Positions 25,509 through 37,000 are shown, counted from the stretch's first letter. The stretch is 64,000 nucleotides of DNA from Oscillatoriales cyanobacterium (GCA_004292515.1 RDXB01000033.1:1-64000); one strand, 5' to 3'. Program-made: numbers and translations. Notes: generated by a model not told the origin, from the letters alone.

Positions 25509-27812
25509 ATGAGTGGATGGATGCGTTGGATGCCACCCGCACCCCTATGGACAGCAGTGGGGGCTGGAGCCGTCGCGGCGGCGGTTGTTCTGCAAGTCAG
25601 TACAACCGCTCAGGCTGCCTTGAGTTCAACTGAAATTGCTCGCAGGGCGGCCCAAATCACTGTGCTAATTACAGTTGAAGGCGAAACTGGCCCCGGCCGA
25701 CGTTACGGATCGGGGACTTTGCTTAGTCGGGAAGGCAGTACCTACTACTTGCTGACGGCTAATCACGTGCTGGACGGGCAACAAAACTACCAAGTTCGGA
25801 CAGCAGATGGTCAAACCCATCGATTGAGTTCAATTCGACCATTGCCAGGGGTGGATTTGGCGATCGCCCAGTTTTCGAGCAATGGCACTTATCCAACAGC
25901 ACAGATTGGGCAGGGTTCTCCCATCCTCCCTGGCATGGATGTCTATGTGGCGGGCTATCCAGTCCCGAGTGACGTGCTGCCTGCAAACACCTTCAATATT
26001 ACGGACGGGAAGGTGACTGCGGCTCCGTCAGCGGGGGCAACGGCAGAGAACCTCGGCTATACGGTGCTCTACAACAACTTGACCCGGGCAGGCATGAGTG
26101 GTGGCCCGGTGTTGGATAACGAGGGGCAGGTGATTGCAATTCACGGCCGCACTGAGGGCGGGACGGAGGTGGGCAAGGGCCTGAATGCCGGAATTCCAAT
26201 CTCGACATTTTTGGCGCTGGTGCCCAAGGTCTATGAAGAGCAGGGGACGGAGCGGCTGATTGCGGGGGATTATGATGGGGCGATCGCGGCCTTCCGGCAG
26301 GGATTGCGCTTCAACCAAACCTCGGCGGATGTGCTGTCATCGCTGGCCTATGCCTACTTTGCCAAAGGGGATTATCGACAGGCGATCGAAATGGCCAGCC
26401 AGTCCTTGCAGAATGACCCGCGATCGATCAATGCCTTGCGGGTGCGGGGGGCTGCCTACATCCAATCCAATAATTTTGGGCGGGCTGTTGAGGATCTCAA
26501 CCAAGCTGTGAGTGGTCGTGGTCGGGCGATTGACTATGGCTTGCGTGGTCTAGCTCAAATGCGGAGCAGCCGATTTCAGGAGGCTAATCAAGACGCAACC
26601 CGAGCAGTTGAGTCGGCTACCGATAGTCCCGTGTCTTACTTGCTGAGTAGTTCGATTCGATCACAAGCCGGTGATAGCCGTGGAGCCCAAGAGGATCGCA
26701 ATCGGGCGACTCAGTTGCTGGCGACTGCCCAGCCCAATGCCTATGAATTGGCGATCGCCCGTGGGTTACGCCTACCCTTAGATGGCAACACTCTGAGAGA
26801 TGAGGGGAACCAAGGAGGCAGGGTTTCTCCTCCTGGCGACAATGGGGTTCAAGGCCCGACTGGCAACCCCAACCCACCTGGTACTGGTAACACCCCCAAC
26901 CCGCCGCCACCGCCGGCAGGGGGGACTCGTATAACTGCCGCCGTGCCCATGACTCCTGCGGCTCAGGCGATTGCCCGAGCTTTGGAAAACCAACGTCGTC
27001 ATAGGTTTGGTAATCGAGGGTTTAACCCACAAATTTTGCCCACTGGGGTTCCAGGCTATGACTTCTCGATTCGTACCACGACGCGCAGTGTTTACTATTA
27101 CGCCAAGCCTGAGCGATCAGGCCCTGCATCCTATGTGGGTGCAATTTTCCTAGACCAAAACTCTGAAACTAATGCTCCCAGAGTGGGTTTTGCTTCAGTA
27201 CTCTGTGGCGATCCTCGGGGGATTCGTCCCGCTGATCCAGTCTACGTGCGTGGGTCGGTGCGCTGTGGTGGGGAATCTTTGCCAGTTGGTAATTCAGCGG
27301 CCAATAATCCATCGCGGTCGCCAGGACCAACGGGCAATACACCCCCACCACCTGGAGGAAATGCGGGCAATTCTACACGGACTGCAAATCCGGCAACTCG
27401 TCCGGCCCCGCCAACTGTTGCGGCCAGTTCTCCCGCAGTGGCCACATTGATGCAGATGATTCGGATTCAGCAATCGGCGCGATCGAGTAGCCAGGAGTTT
27501 ATTCGGTTTCCCGGGCAAATGACCCGACCGCCCTACAACCTGTCCCTAGCGAGTCGCTATGACTACTCGATTCGCACCACCACACGCGGGGCGTTCCACT
27601 ACGCCATCCCCGACAGCGGTAGCGATCGGGCCTCGGTGGCAGCGATTTTCCTGGCGGCAAATGCACCCACCAATGCTCGCAATCCCAACATGGTTTGGGT
27701 GGCTTGTCAGGCGATCACACCCGGGCGCGTGCGGCCGGCGGATCCGTCCTATGGAGCGGGTGGGCTGCGTTGTGGCCCCGGCACGGAACCGGTGGACATG
27801 GGGCAGCGCTAG
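25509..27812 (+). CDS. Exported trypsin-like protease with TPRs and a duplicated C-terminal domain
   Basis: 767 residues. Signal peptide or anchor at 10-36 (ends TTAQA). Residues 40-235 are a trypsin-like domain with His86 (TANHVLD), Asp116 (GVDLAIA) and Ser197 (GMSGGPV). There is no PDZ domain. Residues 240-410 contain about four TPRs (DYDGAIAAFRQGLRFNQ). A Gly/Pro/Asn linker is followed by two homologous units (about 480-590 and 650-765), each with a YD[FY]SIRTTTR motif, an A[IA]IFL segment and two cysteines. They resemble the cyanobacterial type IV pilin-like G/H domain. Likely a cell-envelope protease; substrates unknown. The pilin-like assignment is tentative. Confidence 0.85.
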   Translation: MSGWMRWMPPAPLWTAVGAGAVAAAVVLQVSTTAQAALSSTEIARRAAQITVLITVEGETGPGRRYGSGTLLSREGSTYYLLTANHVLDGQQNYQVRTADGQTHRLSSIRPLPGVDLAIAQFSSNGTYPTAQIGQGSPILPGMDVYVAGYPVPSDVLPANTFNITDGKVTAAPSAGATAENLGYTVLYNNLTRAGMSGGPVLDNEGQVIAIHGRTEGGTEVGKGLNAGIPISTFLALVPKVYEEQGTERLIAGDYDGAIAAFRQGLRFNQTSADVLSSLAYAYFAKGDYRQAIEMASQSLQNDPRSINALRVRGAAYIQSNNFGRAVEDLNQAVSGRGRAIDYGLRGLAQMRSSRFQEANQDATRAVESATDSPVSYLLSSSIRSQAGDSRGAQEDRNRATQLLATAQPNAYELAIARGLRLPLDGNTLRDEGNQGGRVSPPGDNGVQGPTGNPNPPGTGNTPNPPPPPAGGTRITAAVPMTPAAQAIARALENQRRHRFGNRGFNPQILPTGVPGYDFSIRTTTRSVYYYAKPERSGPASYVGAIFLDQNSETNAPRVGFASVLCGDPRGIRPADPVYVRGSVRCGGESLPVGNSAANNPSRSPGPTGNTPPPPGGNAGNSTRTANPATRPAPPTVAASSPAVATLMQMIRIQQSARSSSQEFIRFPGQMTRPPYNLSLASRYDYSIRTTTRGAFHYAIPDSGSDRASVAAIFLAANAPTNARNPNMVWVACQAITPGRVRPADPSYGAGGLRCGPGTEPVDMGQR

Positions 27813-27883
27813 TTCCCTCAATTCCCCTCAAGGGTCGATGCCCTGAATGGGCTGGGGTGATTACTGACCTGATGAGGCTAGCT

Positions 27884-27922
27884 GGATTGGGAGACTGGGA
27901 GACGATCTCGATCTCCCAATCC
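27884..27922. terminator. Hairpin between convergent protease and pcrA genes
   Basis: GGATTGGGAGA (27884-27894) and TCTCCCAATCC (27912-27922) form a perfect 11-bp stem between two convergent genes. No T-run follows on either strand, so bidirectional termination is only likely, not shown. Confidence 0.4.
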
Positions 27923-27927
27923 CTCGA

Positions 27928-30312
27928 TCAAAGTTTCTGTAGCGGGGCAAGGGTCGGGTCAAAAATCTTTTGGCCTAAACCCGGAAAACGCACGGAGATC
28001 GTCACCTTTCCGCCCGTTCCAAACACATGCATCACCTTGCCTTCCCCGAAAGAGTCGTGGGCCACGCGATCGCCCACGGCCCAGATCTGGGGTTGCATGG
28101 CCTCAGCCTTTTTGCGAGCGGCGGCGGCGGCGGCACTCTGGGGCGATTGCGTCCGCACGCCGAGGGCCGATGCACCGCCCCCTTGGCCTTGGCGTGACGA
28201 TCGACGCGATTTCCCTTCAACCGCCAGTTGCTCAGGGGGCAATTCCCCTAAAAATAGCGAGGCAACCGATGGTTCCCGCGCACCACCCCACAGTCGCCGC
28301 TCTTGGGCGTGGGTCAAAAACAGTTGCTCTTGGGCGCGCGTAATCCCCACGTAACAGAGTCGCCGCTCTTCTTCGAGCAAGCGCGGATCGTCCATCGATC
28401 GAAAGTTGGGGAACAACCCTTGCTCCAACCCCACCAAAAACACCACGGGGAATTCCAGTCCCTTGGCAGCATGTAGGGTCATCAAGGAAACGGCATTTTT
28501 GCCATCTTTGAGATCATCGAGATCCGATGCTAAAGCTGCATTTTCCAAAAAGTTGGTGAGGGATTGGTCATCACTGTCTTCGGCATATTGAGTCATGGCG
28601 TTGGCTAACTCGGCCAAGTTCGCCAGTCGATCGTTCGCTTCGTCAGTGCCTTCCAGTTCCAACTCACGTGCATAGCCCGAAGCAAGCAAAATACCCTCCA
28701 AAATCGTCGCCGCCGATTCAGTTGCTACCTTGGCTTGCCAGGTTTGAATCAAATTGACAAACCCCAACAGGGCCTTCGCCGATCGCCCCGCCAGAGTTTT
28801 GACCGAAGTTTCATCACTCAGAATTTCCCAAAGGGGCACACCCAACTGCTCGGCGGCATTGTCGAGGCGATCGAGCGTGGTTTTGCCAATGCCCCGTTTA
28901 GGCACATTCACCACCCGCTTGAGACTAACCGCATCGGCGGGGTTCACCAGCAACCGTAAATAGGCAATGGTGTCCTTAATTTCACGGCGATCGTAAAACC
29001 GCAATCCCCCGACCATGGTGTAGGGAATACCCAAGCGCAGCAACACATCTTCAAAGGCCCGAGACTGGGCATTGGTGCGATACAAAATCGCGAAGCCGCC
29101 CCAATTTAGCTCGGGATGTTGACGCTCAAGTTTCTGAATTTTACCGATCACATAATCAGCTTCATCCATTTCATGATCGGCTTCGTAGAGGGCGATCGGG
29201 TCGCCCGGCCCGCGTGTGGGCCGCAACACTTTGTCAATCCGCTCGGTGTTGCGCTCGATCAATTCGTTGGCCACTTGCAAAATATTTTCACGCGATCGAT
29301 AGTTTTCTTCCAACTTCACCATGGTGCGCGTATCGTCATCGGGCAGGCGATCGCCAAAGTCATCCTGAAACTCCAGCAAAATGGTGAAGTCAGCCGCCCG
29401 AAACGAATAGATTGACTGGTCAGCATCCCCTACCACAAAAATCGATCGATGCTGCCATTCATCAAAACTGGTGGAGGGCGCACCATTGGTTACCAGCAGT
29501 CGAATCAGATCGTATTGGGTGCGATTGGTGTCTTGATATTCGTCCACCAAAACATGGCGAAACCGATTGTGCCAATAGCCCAACACCGACTCATTTTGCT
29601 GAAAAAGTTGTACCGGCAAGCCAATCAGATCATCAAAATCTAGTGCATTATTAGCGGCCAAGGCTGCCTGATAGCGTTCGTAGACCTGGGCGATCGTCCG
29701 GCCACGAAAATTCGGCTCCGTACGCTCCACATCATCAGGCGATAGTCCTTGGTTTTTAGCCTTGCTGATCGCATGGCGAACTTGCTTGGGCTGAAACTTT
29801 TTATCGTCTAGATTCAAATCTTTAGTGACAATTTGTTTGACGATCGACTGCACATCCGATTCATCAAAAATTGTGAAATTCTTCGTCCAGCGATAGCCTT
29901 TGGGATGCTGGAATTTCTCGATGTCAAAGCGCAAAATTCGGGCACAAAGGGCATGGAACGTACCGATCCACAGGTGCTTGACGGTGTCTTTGTAGACCTG
30001 GGATTTCAGCCGCATTTGCTCATCGGGCCGCAGCAGATCAAAGGACTTACCCAGGCGCGATCGCGATTCCTGCTGGACAAACAGGGTTTCGATCCGCTCC
30101 TTCATTTCCCGGGCAGCTTTGTTGGTGAAAGTGACGGCCAGGATTTGGTCGGGATCGACGCGATGGTGCTGAATCAGATGGGCAATGCGAAAGGTGAGGG
30201 CGCGCGTTTTGCCCGACCCGGCCCCGGCAACCACTAAGAGCGGCCCTTGGTAATGCTCAACGGCGCGACGTTGGGCGGGATTCAACTGGGCTAGGGACGC
30301 AGACATAGGCAA
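27928..30312 (-). CDS. pcrA: ATP-dependent DNA helicase PcrA/UvrD
   Basis: 794 residues of superfamily 1A helicase. Q-motif region LNPAQRRAVEHYQGP, Walker A AGAGSGKTRALTFRI, motif II DEYQDTNR, motif III VGDADQSIYSFR, motif IV NYRS, motif V HAAKGLEFPVVF and motif VI VGITRAQEQL are all visible. The C-terminal region ends in a Tudor-like segment (VGDRVAHDSFGEGKVMHVFG), as in PcrA. It unwinds DNA in nucleotide-excision and recombination repair and displaces RNA polymerase. Convergent with the protease gene upstream in the window. Confidence 0.95.
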   Translation of the reverse strand: MPMSASLAQLNPAQRRAVEHYQGPLLVVAGAGSGKTRALTFRIAHLIQHHRVDPDQILAVTFTNKAAREMKERIETLFVQQESRSRLGKSFDLLRPDEQMRLKSQVYKDTVKHLWIGTFHALCARILRFDIEKFQHPKGYRWTKNFTIFDESDVQSIVKQIVTKDLNLDDKKFQPKQVRHAISKAKNQGLSPDDVERTEPNFRGRTIAQVYERYQAALAANNALDFDDLIGLPVQLFQQNESVLGYWHNRFRHVLVDEYQDTNRTQYDLIRLLVTNGAPSTSFDEWQHRSIFVVGDADQSIYSFRAADFTILLEFQDDFGDRLPDDDTRTMVKLEENYRSRENILQVANELIERNTERIDKVLRPTRGPGDPIALYEADHEMDEADYVIGKIQKLERQHPELNWGGFAILYRTNAQSRAFEDVLLRLGIPYTMVGGLRFYDRREIKDTIAYLRLLVNPADAVSLKRVVNVPKRGIGKTTLDRLDNAAEQLGVPLWEILSDETSVKTLAGRSAKALLGFVNLIQTWQAKVATESAATILEGILLASGYARELELEGTDEANDRLANLAELANAMTQYAEDSDDQSLTNFLENAALASDLDDLKDGKNAVSLMTLHAAKGLEFPVVFLVGLEQGLFPNFRSMDDPRLLEEERRLCYVGITRAQEQLFLTHAQERRLWGGAREPSVASLFLGELPPEQLAVEGKSRRSSRQGQGGGASALGVRTQSPQSAAAAAARKKAEAMQPQIWAVGDRVAHDSFGEGKVMHVFGTGGKVTISVRFPGLGQKIFDPTLAPLQKL

Positions 30313-30428
30313 CTAGGACTCATCAATACCAACCATCTTTCAATCCTGTGACCATCACCCCATCAATTCTCCATCTGGCCGAGAACCAATGGTTAATGAC
30401 AAGGTTTTTGAGCGGCACAGAATTCGCC

Positions 30429-30851
30429 CTAGGACTGCTTGACCACCAAGACAGAGCAGGGGGCTTGTTCTAAAACTTCGCTGCTGACGGAGCCGTGCAA
30501 AATGCGATCAATGCCGCTTAAGCCGCGACTGCCAATCACGATCAGATCCGCCTGGTGAATATTGGCTAAACGCACAATCTCCGCCGCTGGATCGCCGGAA
30601 GTAATTTCGATCGCACTGGGGCAGGGTAATTGCTGTTGATAGGCCACTAGGTGGGTTTCCACATCGCGGTAGAGATCAGAGGTGGCCGTGTGGGGACGAT
30701 CAGCGGCGATATCGAGATCAGCACTGGTTGGCGCGATCACGTGGGTCAAAATCACCTTGGATTGATCGCTGAGGTTCAGCGATCGCAGCATGACGATTTC
30801 TGATTCTGAGATTGCCGAGCGATCAAGCGCCACCAAGACTGATTTCAACAC
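30429..30851 (-). CDS. Universal stress protein, UspA family
   Basis: About 140 residues. The core begins LKSVLVALDRSAISE; starts at GTG 30851 or TTG 30848 fit the family, while the GTG at 30896 would add 15 residues. The ATP-binding UspA loop is visible as VIGSRGLSGIDRILHGSVSSEVL then VLVV. These small nucleotide-binding proteins respond to stress; the precise role is unknown. No partner genes lie nearby. Confidence 0.85.
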   Translation of the reverse strand: MLKSVLVALDRSAISESEIVMLRSLNLSDQSKVILTHVIAPTSADLDIAADRPHTATSDLYRDVETHLVAYQQQLPCPSAIEITSGDPAAEIVRLANIHQADLIVIGSRGLSGIDRILHGSVSSEVLEQAPCSVLVVKQS

Positions 30852-31089
30852 TGCACCACAATGGCTAATCGTTTTGTGAATAAATGCAGCATACACCGGC
30901 CCTTCAAGACCCCGGAGAAAGCTCCCACCAGACTTAACATTGCGGGACTTTGGGATTGCAGAACTTTGGGATTACGGGACCTTGGGATTACGGGTTGGGC
31001 GATCGCCCTGTGGGTGGAATCCTGACCAAGGCCGCCCCATGCAGATCCAGGGCACAACGGAGCTAGCCAAAACCTTGCGCAGACTGGGG

Positions 31090-32406
31090 CTACATCTCAA
31101 GGTCACCACTGGGTCGATCGCACCGCACCTTCACGGAATAGCCGTGGGAGGGCAGCCCTTCGGCTTCTGCCAAAGCCTGTACCGCTTGGGATACATCGTT
31201 GAGCGCGCCAGCCGAATAGGAAATGATGCTGGAATGCTTCATGAAGGTTTCGGTGCTCAGGGGCGAGGCATAGCGAGCGGCCCCGGAGGTGGGCAGGGTG
31301 TGGTTGGGTCCCGCCAGATAATCCCCGACGGCTTCTGGGGTGGCATGGCCCAAGAAAATGGCGCCTGCATGTTTGATGTGCTCTAGCAAATCCCAGGGAT
31401 CAGCAACCTCTAATTCCAGGTGTTCGGGCGCGAAATCGTTCGATAACTCGGCGGCCACTGGCAGGCTCTCAACCACGATTACCACGCCAAAATGGGCGAT
31501 CGCCTTTTCGGTGTCCGTGCGGCGCGGGTGATCGAGGAGTTGATCATTGACCGCCGCCACTACCTTTTGGGCCAGATCCATTTCGGTGGTGATCAACACG
31601 GCCGAGGCCATCGGGTCGTGCTCTGCTTGGGCTAGCAAATCAGCAGCTAAGTGGGCTGGGTCGGCCGTGCGATCGGCAATCACCAGCACCTCCGATGGCC
31701 CCGCCAGGGAGTCAATGCCCACAGTGCCGTAGACCTGCCCTTTGGCCAGCATCACATAGATATTTCCCGGCCCGGTAATCACATCCACCTTGGGGATCGT
31801 TTCTGTGCCGTAGGCCAGGGCGGCGATCGCTTGGGCTCCACCAACGCGATAGATTTCGCTCACGCCAGCCTCTTGGGCCGCCACCAGGACGGCAGGATTC
31901 ATCAGCCCTCCCGGCCCCGGTGGTGTCACCATCACAATTCGCTCGACTCCGGCCACTTTGGCTGGAATCGCATTCATCAGCACAGTGCTGGGGTAGGCGG
32001 CGCGTCCACCGGGCACGTAGAGTCCTGCGCGATCGACCGGCGTATAGCGCTTACCTAGAACCACATCGCGATCGCCAAACTGGACCCAGCTTTTGGGAAC
32101 CCGCAGGCGGTGAAACGCTTCAATCTGACGGCTAGCCAGTTGGATCGCCGACAGAAGCTCCTTGGAAACCTGTTGGTAGGCCGCGTCCAATTCCGACCCC
32201 GTGACGCGAAGTTGGTCGGCGGTTAAAATCTGCTTGTCGAATTCTTCGGTGTAGGCGAGCAGGGCGCGATCGCCTTGGCGCTTCACGGTTTGCAGGATTT
32301 GACGCACGGTGGCTTCCTTATGCGTCACCTGTTCATCGTGGGTGCGATCGCAAATCCGCCGCAGCTCCGACCGGGCCTCGGCCAATTCGGTAATAATTCG
32401 CAACAT
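31090..32406 (-). CDS. hisD: Histidinol dehydrogenase
   Basis: 438 residues, the usual length. NAD-linked zinc enzyme oxidising L-histidinol to histidine in two steps. Visible signatures are VPGGRAAYPSTVLMN, VTPPGPGG, YGTETIPKVDVITGPGNIYV, DSLAGPSEVLV and the zinc-ligand region AEHDPMASAVLI. NHTLPTSGAARYASPL lies near the C-terminus. It is not linked to other his genes here, as usual in cyanobacteria, and is divergent from rpsT. Confidence 0.96.
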   Translation of the reverse strand: MLRIITELAEARSELRRICDRTHDEQVTHKEATVRQILQTVKRQGDRALLAYTEEFDKQILTADQLRVTGSELDAAYQQVSKELLSAIQLASRQIEAFHRLRVPKSWVQFGDRDVVLGKRYTPVDRAGLYVPGGRAAYPSTVLMNAIPAKVAGVERIVMVTPPGPGGLMNPAVLVAAQEAGVSEIYRVGGAQAIAALAYGTETIPKVDVITGPGNIYVMLAKGQVYGTVGIDSLAGPSEVLVIADRTADPAHLAADLLAQAEHDPMASAVLITTEMDLAQKVVAAVNDQLLDHPRRTDTEKAIAHFGVVIVVESLPVAAELSNDFAPEHLELEVADPWDLLEHIKHAGAIFLGHATPEAVGDYLAGPNHTLPTSGAARYASPLSTETFMKHSSIISYSAGALNDVSQAVQALAEAEGLPSHGYSVKVRCDRPSGDLEM

Positions 32407-32752
32407 GGAGTCTTCGCGTCCTGGTCGTCCAACTCGGCGACCTCGCAGCGCCCCTTGGCTGCCAGCGAGATCGGTCTAACGATCATTATAGGTTTGCGGA
32501 TCGATTGCAACCGCTCTCGCAGAACTGACTGGATGACGTTCTAGGCGATCGGCTGCCACCAAAGACTTGAGTTAGACCGAGTGGTGGCGCTGGCTAACGG
32601 GGAATGCAATTGGGAGTTAGCAAAAAACTTGGCGATTCCTAGGAATTGACTTGCGCGAGTCCGGGTTATGAGTGCTATTATGGATCGCCGGACAATTCCC
32701 GAGACTGTCCCAAGCCTCTTATCGTTGCAATCGAAATTCTAAGAGATCGACC
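32407..32752. other. hisD-rpsT divergent spacer
   Basis: 346 bp. Contains the candidate rpsT promoter at 32651-32681. No gene or strong hairpin was noted. Confidence 0.4.
32651..32681 (+). promoter_or_regulatory. Candidate extended -10 promoter of rpsT
   Basis: TATTAT (32676-32681) preceded by TGC gives an extended -10. TTGCGC at 32651-32656 may serve as -35 (19-bp spacer). It lies about 70 nt before the rpsT start codon. Confidence 0.4.
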
Positions 32753-33043
32753 GTGGCTAATATTAAGTCTGCAATCAAGCGCGTTCAGATCGCAGAGCGC
32801 AATCGACTGCGTAATAAAGCTTATAAATCAGCGGTTCGCACCCTGATGAAGAAATATCTGCTGTCGGTGGATGCCTACAAAGCGAATCCTTCGCCCACAG
32901 CGATGGAGACCGTGCAAGCAACGCTGTCCGCCGCTACCAGCAAGATCGACAAGGCCGTCAAGCGTGGGGTTTACCACCGCAACAGCGGCGCGCGCAAGAA
33001 ATCGCAATTGGCGAGTTATCTCAAGAAGGCCGTTACTGCCTAG
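32753..33043 (+). CDS. rpsT: 30S ribosomal protein S20
   Basis: 96 residues from GTG 32753 ([20 protein letters not shown]). Basic helical S20 sequence is complete through [18 protein letters not shown]. It binds 16S rRNA in the body of the small subunit. First gene of the conserved rpsT-tatD-rpoB-rpoC1-rpoC2 group. Upstream in-frame sequence back to 32672 is untranslated leader, not part of the protein. Confidence 0.96.
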   Translation: MANIKSAIKRVQIAERNRLRNKAYKSAVRTLMKKYLLSVDAYKANPSPTAMETVQATLSAATSKIDKAVKRGVYHRNSGARKKSQLASYLKKAVTA

Positions 33044-33153
33044 GGATTCCGTTCGCGCAGCAGGCTCACCATCGGGTCGGGCTTCGCCGAACAGCCATGC
33101 TCGGGCCCGAAGTCCAGCATTCACCCCTAGTCGTCGAGGTGGGTAAACGCGCC

Positions 33154-33960
33154 GTGAAAGCGATCGACACGCACGTTCACGTTAATTTTCCCAACTTTAG
33201 TGATGATTTCAGCGCCGTTCGCCAGCGTTGGTTGGCGGCCGGCGTTGGCGCGTTGATCCACGCTTGCGTGCATCCGGGCGAGTTTGCGGCGATCCAGGCG
33301 ATCGCCCAGGCCTGCCCCGAAGTGTTTTTCGCAGTTGGATTGCATCCGCTAGAAGCTGAGCACCAGTGGGCCGATGCCTTGGGCGCTCAACTCCGCCAAC
33401 TTGCCCAATCCGATCCCAAGGTGGTTGCCATTGGCGAAACCGGTCTCGACTTCTACAAATCGACAGCTCGCTCCGCCCAGTTTGCGTCCTTTGCGGCTCA
33501 ACTCGATCTAGCTTGCGATCTCGGTTTGCCGGTGATTATTCACTGTCGCGATGCCGCCGACGACATGCTTGAGTTCCTGCGCGATCGTCCTTGTCCAACG
33601 GGTGTTTTGCACTGCTGGGGTGGTACACCCCAGCAGGCATTGCAGTTTGTCGAGCTGGGCTTCCACATCAGCTTCAGTGGCACGGTCACCTTCAAAAATG
33701 CGCGGGAGATTCAAGACACCGCCCGCGCGGTGCCGCTCGATCGCCTACTGGTCGAAACAGACTGCCCGTTTTTGGCCCCGGTGCCCCACCGGGGTCGCCG
33801 CAATGAACCCGCCTACGTGATCGATGTGCTCAATCAAGTGGCTACGTTGCGGCAGCTTGACCCCATCGCCCTGGCTGAGCAAACCACCCGCAATGCCCGC
33901 CAACTGTTCCAGTTGCCCCAGGCGATCGACCCTGCCACCCCCGCCCTAGCCCTCGCCTAG
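33154..33960 (+). CDS. tatD: TatD family metal-dependent DNase
   Basis: 268 residues from GTG 33154 ([15 protein letters not shown]), the usual TatD start; longer forms from 33097 are possible. Metal ligands are in [30 protein letters not shown] and ETDCPFLAP. It is a TIM-barrel amidohydrolase-like nuclease used in DNA repair and quality control. It lies between rpsT and rpoB on the same strand, an order widely conserved in cyanobacteria. Confidence 0.94.
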   Translation: MKAIDTHVHVNFPNFSDDFSAVRQRWLAAGVGALIHACVHPGEFAAIQAIAQACPEVFFAVGLHPLEAEHQWADALGAQLRQLAQSDPKVVAIGETGLDFYKSTARSAQFASFAAQLDLACDLGLPVIIHCRDAADDMLEFLRDRPCPTGVLHCWGGTPQQALQFVELGFHISFSGTVTFKNAREIQDTARAVPLDRLLVETDCPFLAPVPHRGRRNEPAYVIDVLNQVATLRQLDPIALAEQTTRNARQLFQLPQAIDPATPALALA

Positions 33961-34093
33961 GGCCGCCGCCGGGCCAGAGCGATCGCTACCCCGGGCGATC
34001 GCCCCCTCCCAGATCCCGGCCGCCGCTCGTTTTGCTGCCTGCATTCCATCCGCCAACGGGTTTGCACTTGGCATCACCGCCCCCAGGAGACGC

Positions 34094-37000
34094 ATGACCG
34101 ACAAACTCGCGACCACGACCCCCTCGTTTCTGCTACCCGACCTGATTGAGATTCAACGGGCCAGCTTCCGTTGGTTCCTCGAAGAAGGCTTGATCGAAGA
34201 ACTCGACAGCTTCTCCCCCATAACGGATTACACCGGCAAGTTAGAGCTGCACTTCATCGGCAAAAACTACAAGCTGAAGCGGCCTAAATACGACGTTGAT
34301 GAAGCCAAGCGGCGGGATGCGACCTACTCGGTGCAAATGTATGTGCCGACCCGCTTGATCAACAAAGAAACCGGCGAAATCAAAGAGCAAGAGGTTTTCA
34401 TCGGCGATCTGCCCCTGATGACGGAGCGCGGTACCTTCATCATCAACGGCGCGGAACGGGTGATCGTGAACCAGATCGTCCGTAGCCCCGGCGTTTACTA
34501 CAAGTTCGAAATCGACAAGAGCGGTCGCCGCACCTATTCGGCTAGCTTGATTCCCAACCGGGGGGCTTGGCTGAAGTTTGAGACCGACAAAAACGACATG
34601 GTTTGGGTGCGGATCGACAAGACCCGCAAGCTGTCGGCCCAAGTGCTGTTGAAGGCTCTGGGCTGGACGACGGCGGAAATTCTCGATGGGCTGCGTCACC
34701 CGGAATATTTCCAACGGACGATCGAAAAAGAAGGCGACTTCTCAGAAGAAGAAGCACTGATGGAGCTGTACCGCAAGCTGCGACCGGGCGAACCGCCGAC
34801 GGTCTCTGGCGGTCAGCAACTGTTGGATTCGCGATTCTTTGATCCCAAGCGCTACGACCTGGGCAAGGTGGGCCGCTACAAGATCAACCGCAAGCTGCAC
34901 CTGAACATTCCCGACACGGTGCGGGTGTTGACCCCGCAGGATATTTTGTCGGCGATCGACTACCTAATCAACCTGGAATTTGACCTGGGCAGCACCGACG
35001 ACATCGACCACCTGGGCAACCGCCGGGTGCGATCAGTCGGTGAGCTGCTGCAAAACCAAGTGCGTGTAGGTCTGAACCGGTTGGAGCGGATTATTCGCGA
35101 ACGGATGACCGTTTCCGATGCCGATTCCTTAACCCCCGCATCTTTGGTCAACCCGAAGCCCTTGGTGGCGGCGATTAAGGAGTTCTTTGGCTCCAGTCAA
35201 CTGTCCCAGTTCATGGATCAAACTAACCCCCTGGCGGAGTTGACCCACAAGCGCCGCCTCAGCGCCCTCGGCCCCGGCGGTCTGACTCGGGAGCGGGCGG
35301 GCTTCGCGGTGCGGGATATTCACCCCAGCCACCACGGCCGGATCTGCCCGATCGAAACGCCGGAAGGCCCGAACGCCGGTTTGATCGGCTCGCTGGCTAC
35401 CCATGCCCGCGTTAACCCCTACGGCTTCATCACCACGCCGGTTTTCCCGGTCGAAAACGGTCGCGTCCTGCTCGATCGCCGGCCGATCTACATGACCGCC
35501 GATGAAGAAGATGATGTGCGTGTCGCACCCGGCGACGTGCCTATGGATGAAAACGGCTACATCCTCGGGGAATCGGTACCTGTGCGCTACCGCCAGGAAT
35601 TCACCACCACCAGCCCCGACCAGGTGGACTACATCGCCGTTTCTCCGGTGCAGATCATCTCGGTGGCAACGTCCCTGATTCCGTTCCTGGAGCACGACGA
35701 TGCCAACCGTGCCCTGATGGGATCGAACATGCAGCGGCAGGCCGTGCCCCTGTTGCGGCCCGAGCGGCCCTTGGTGGGCACTGGCTTGGAAGCCCAGGCC
35801 GCCCGCGACTCGGGGATGGTGATCGTCTCGCGCACCCCCGGCGAAGTGGTTTACGTTTCCGCCAAGGAAATCCGCGTCAAAGACCCCCAAGGCAACATCC
35901 TGGCCTACGAGCTGCAAAAGTACCAGCGATCGAACCAAGATACCTGCCTGAACCAACGGCCCCTGGTCTACAGCGGTGAGCGCGTCGTGGCTGGGCAAGT
36001 GCTGGCCGATGGCTCCTCCACCGAAGGCGGCGAACTGGCCCTCGGTCAAAACGTCACCGTCGTCTATATGCCCTGGGAAGGCTACAACTACGAGGACGCA
36101 ATCCTGATTAGCGAACGTCTCGTAGCCCAGGACGTGTACACCTCGATCCACGTCGAAAAGTTCGAGATCGAAGCGCGCCAAACCAAGCTCGGCCCCGAAG
36201 AAATCACCCGCGAAATTCCCAACGTCGGGGAAGATGCCCTGCGCCAACTGGATGAGCACGGGATTATCCGAATTGGGGCTTGGGTCGAGTCGGGCGACAT
36301 CCTGGTTGGTAAGGTCACGCCCAAGGGCGAGTCGGATCAACCCCCCGAAGAAAAACTGTTGCGGGCGATCTTCGGTGAAAAGGCCCGGGACGTGCGCGAC
36401 AACTCCCTGCGCGTGCCCAACGGTGAAAAGGGGCGCGTCGTCGATGTGCGCGTGTTTACCCGTGAGCAGGGCGACGAACTGCCCCCCGGCGCAAACATGG
36501 TCGTGCGGGTCTACGTGGCCCAAAAGCGCAAAATCCAAGTGGGCGACAAGATGGCCGGTCGTCACGGCAACAAGGGGATTATTTCCAAGATCCTGCCCGT
36601 GGAAGATATGCCCTACTTGCCCGATGGCAGCCCTGTGGATGTGGTGCTGAACCCGCTCGGTGTGCCGTCCCGGATGAATGTGGGTCAGGTGTTCGAGTGC
36701 TTGCTGGGTTGGGCCGGTGAGCAGTTGGGCATGCGGTTCAAGGTCACGCCCTTTGACGAAATGTACGGTGCAGAAGCTTCGCGCTTGGCGGTGCATGGCA
36801 AGTTGCAGGAAGCCCGTGACGAAACCAGCAAGGATTGGTTGTTTGATCCGACCAATCCTGGCAAGATCACGGTTTACGATGGGCGCACGGGTGAACCGTT
36901 CGATCGCCCCGTCACTGTCGGCAAGGGCTACATGCTGAAGCTGGTGCACTTGGTCGATGACAAGATCCACGCCCGTAGCACCGGCCCCTACTCGCTGGTG

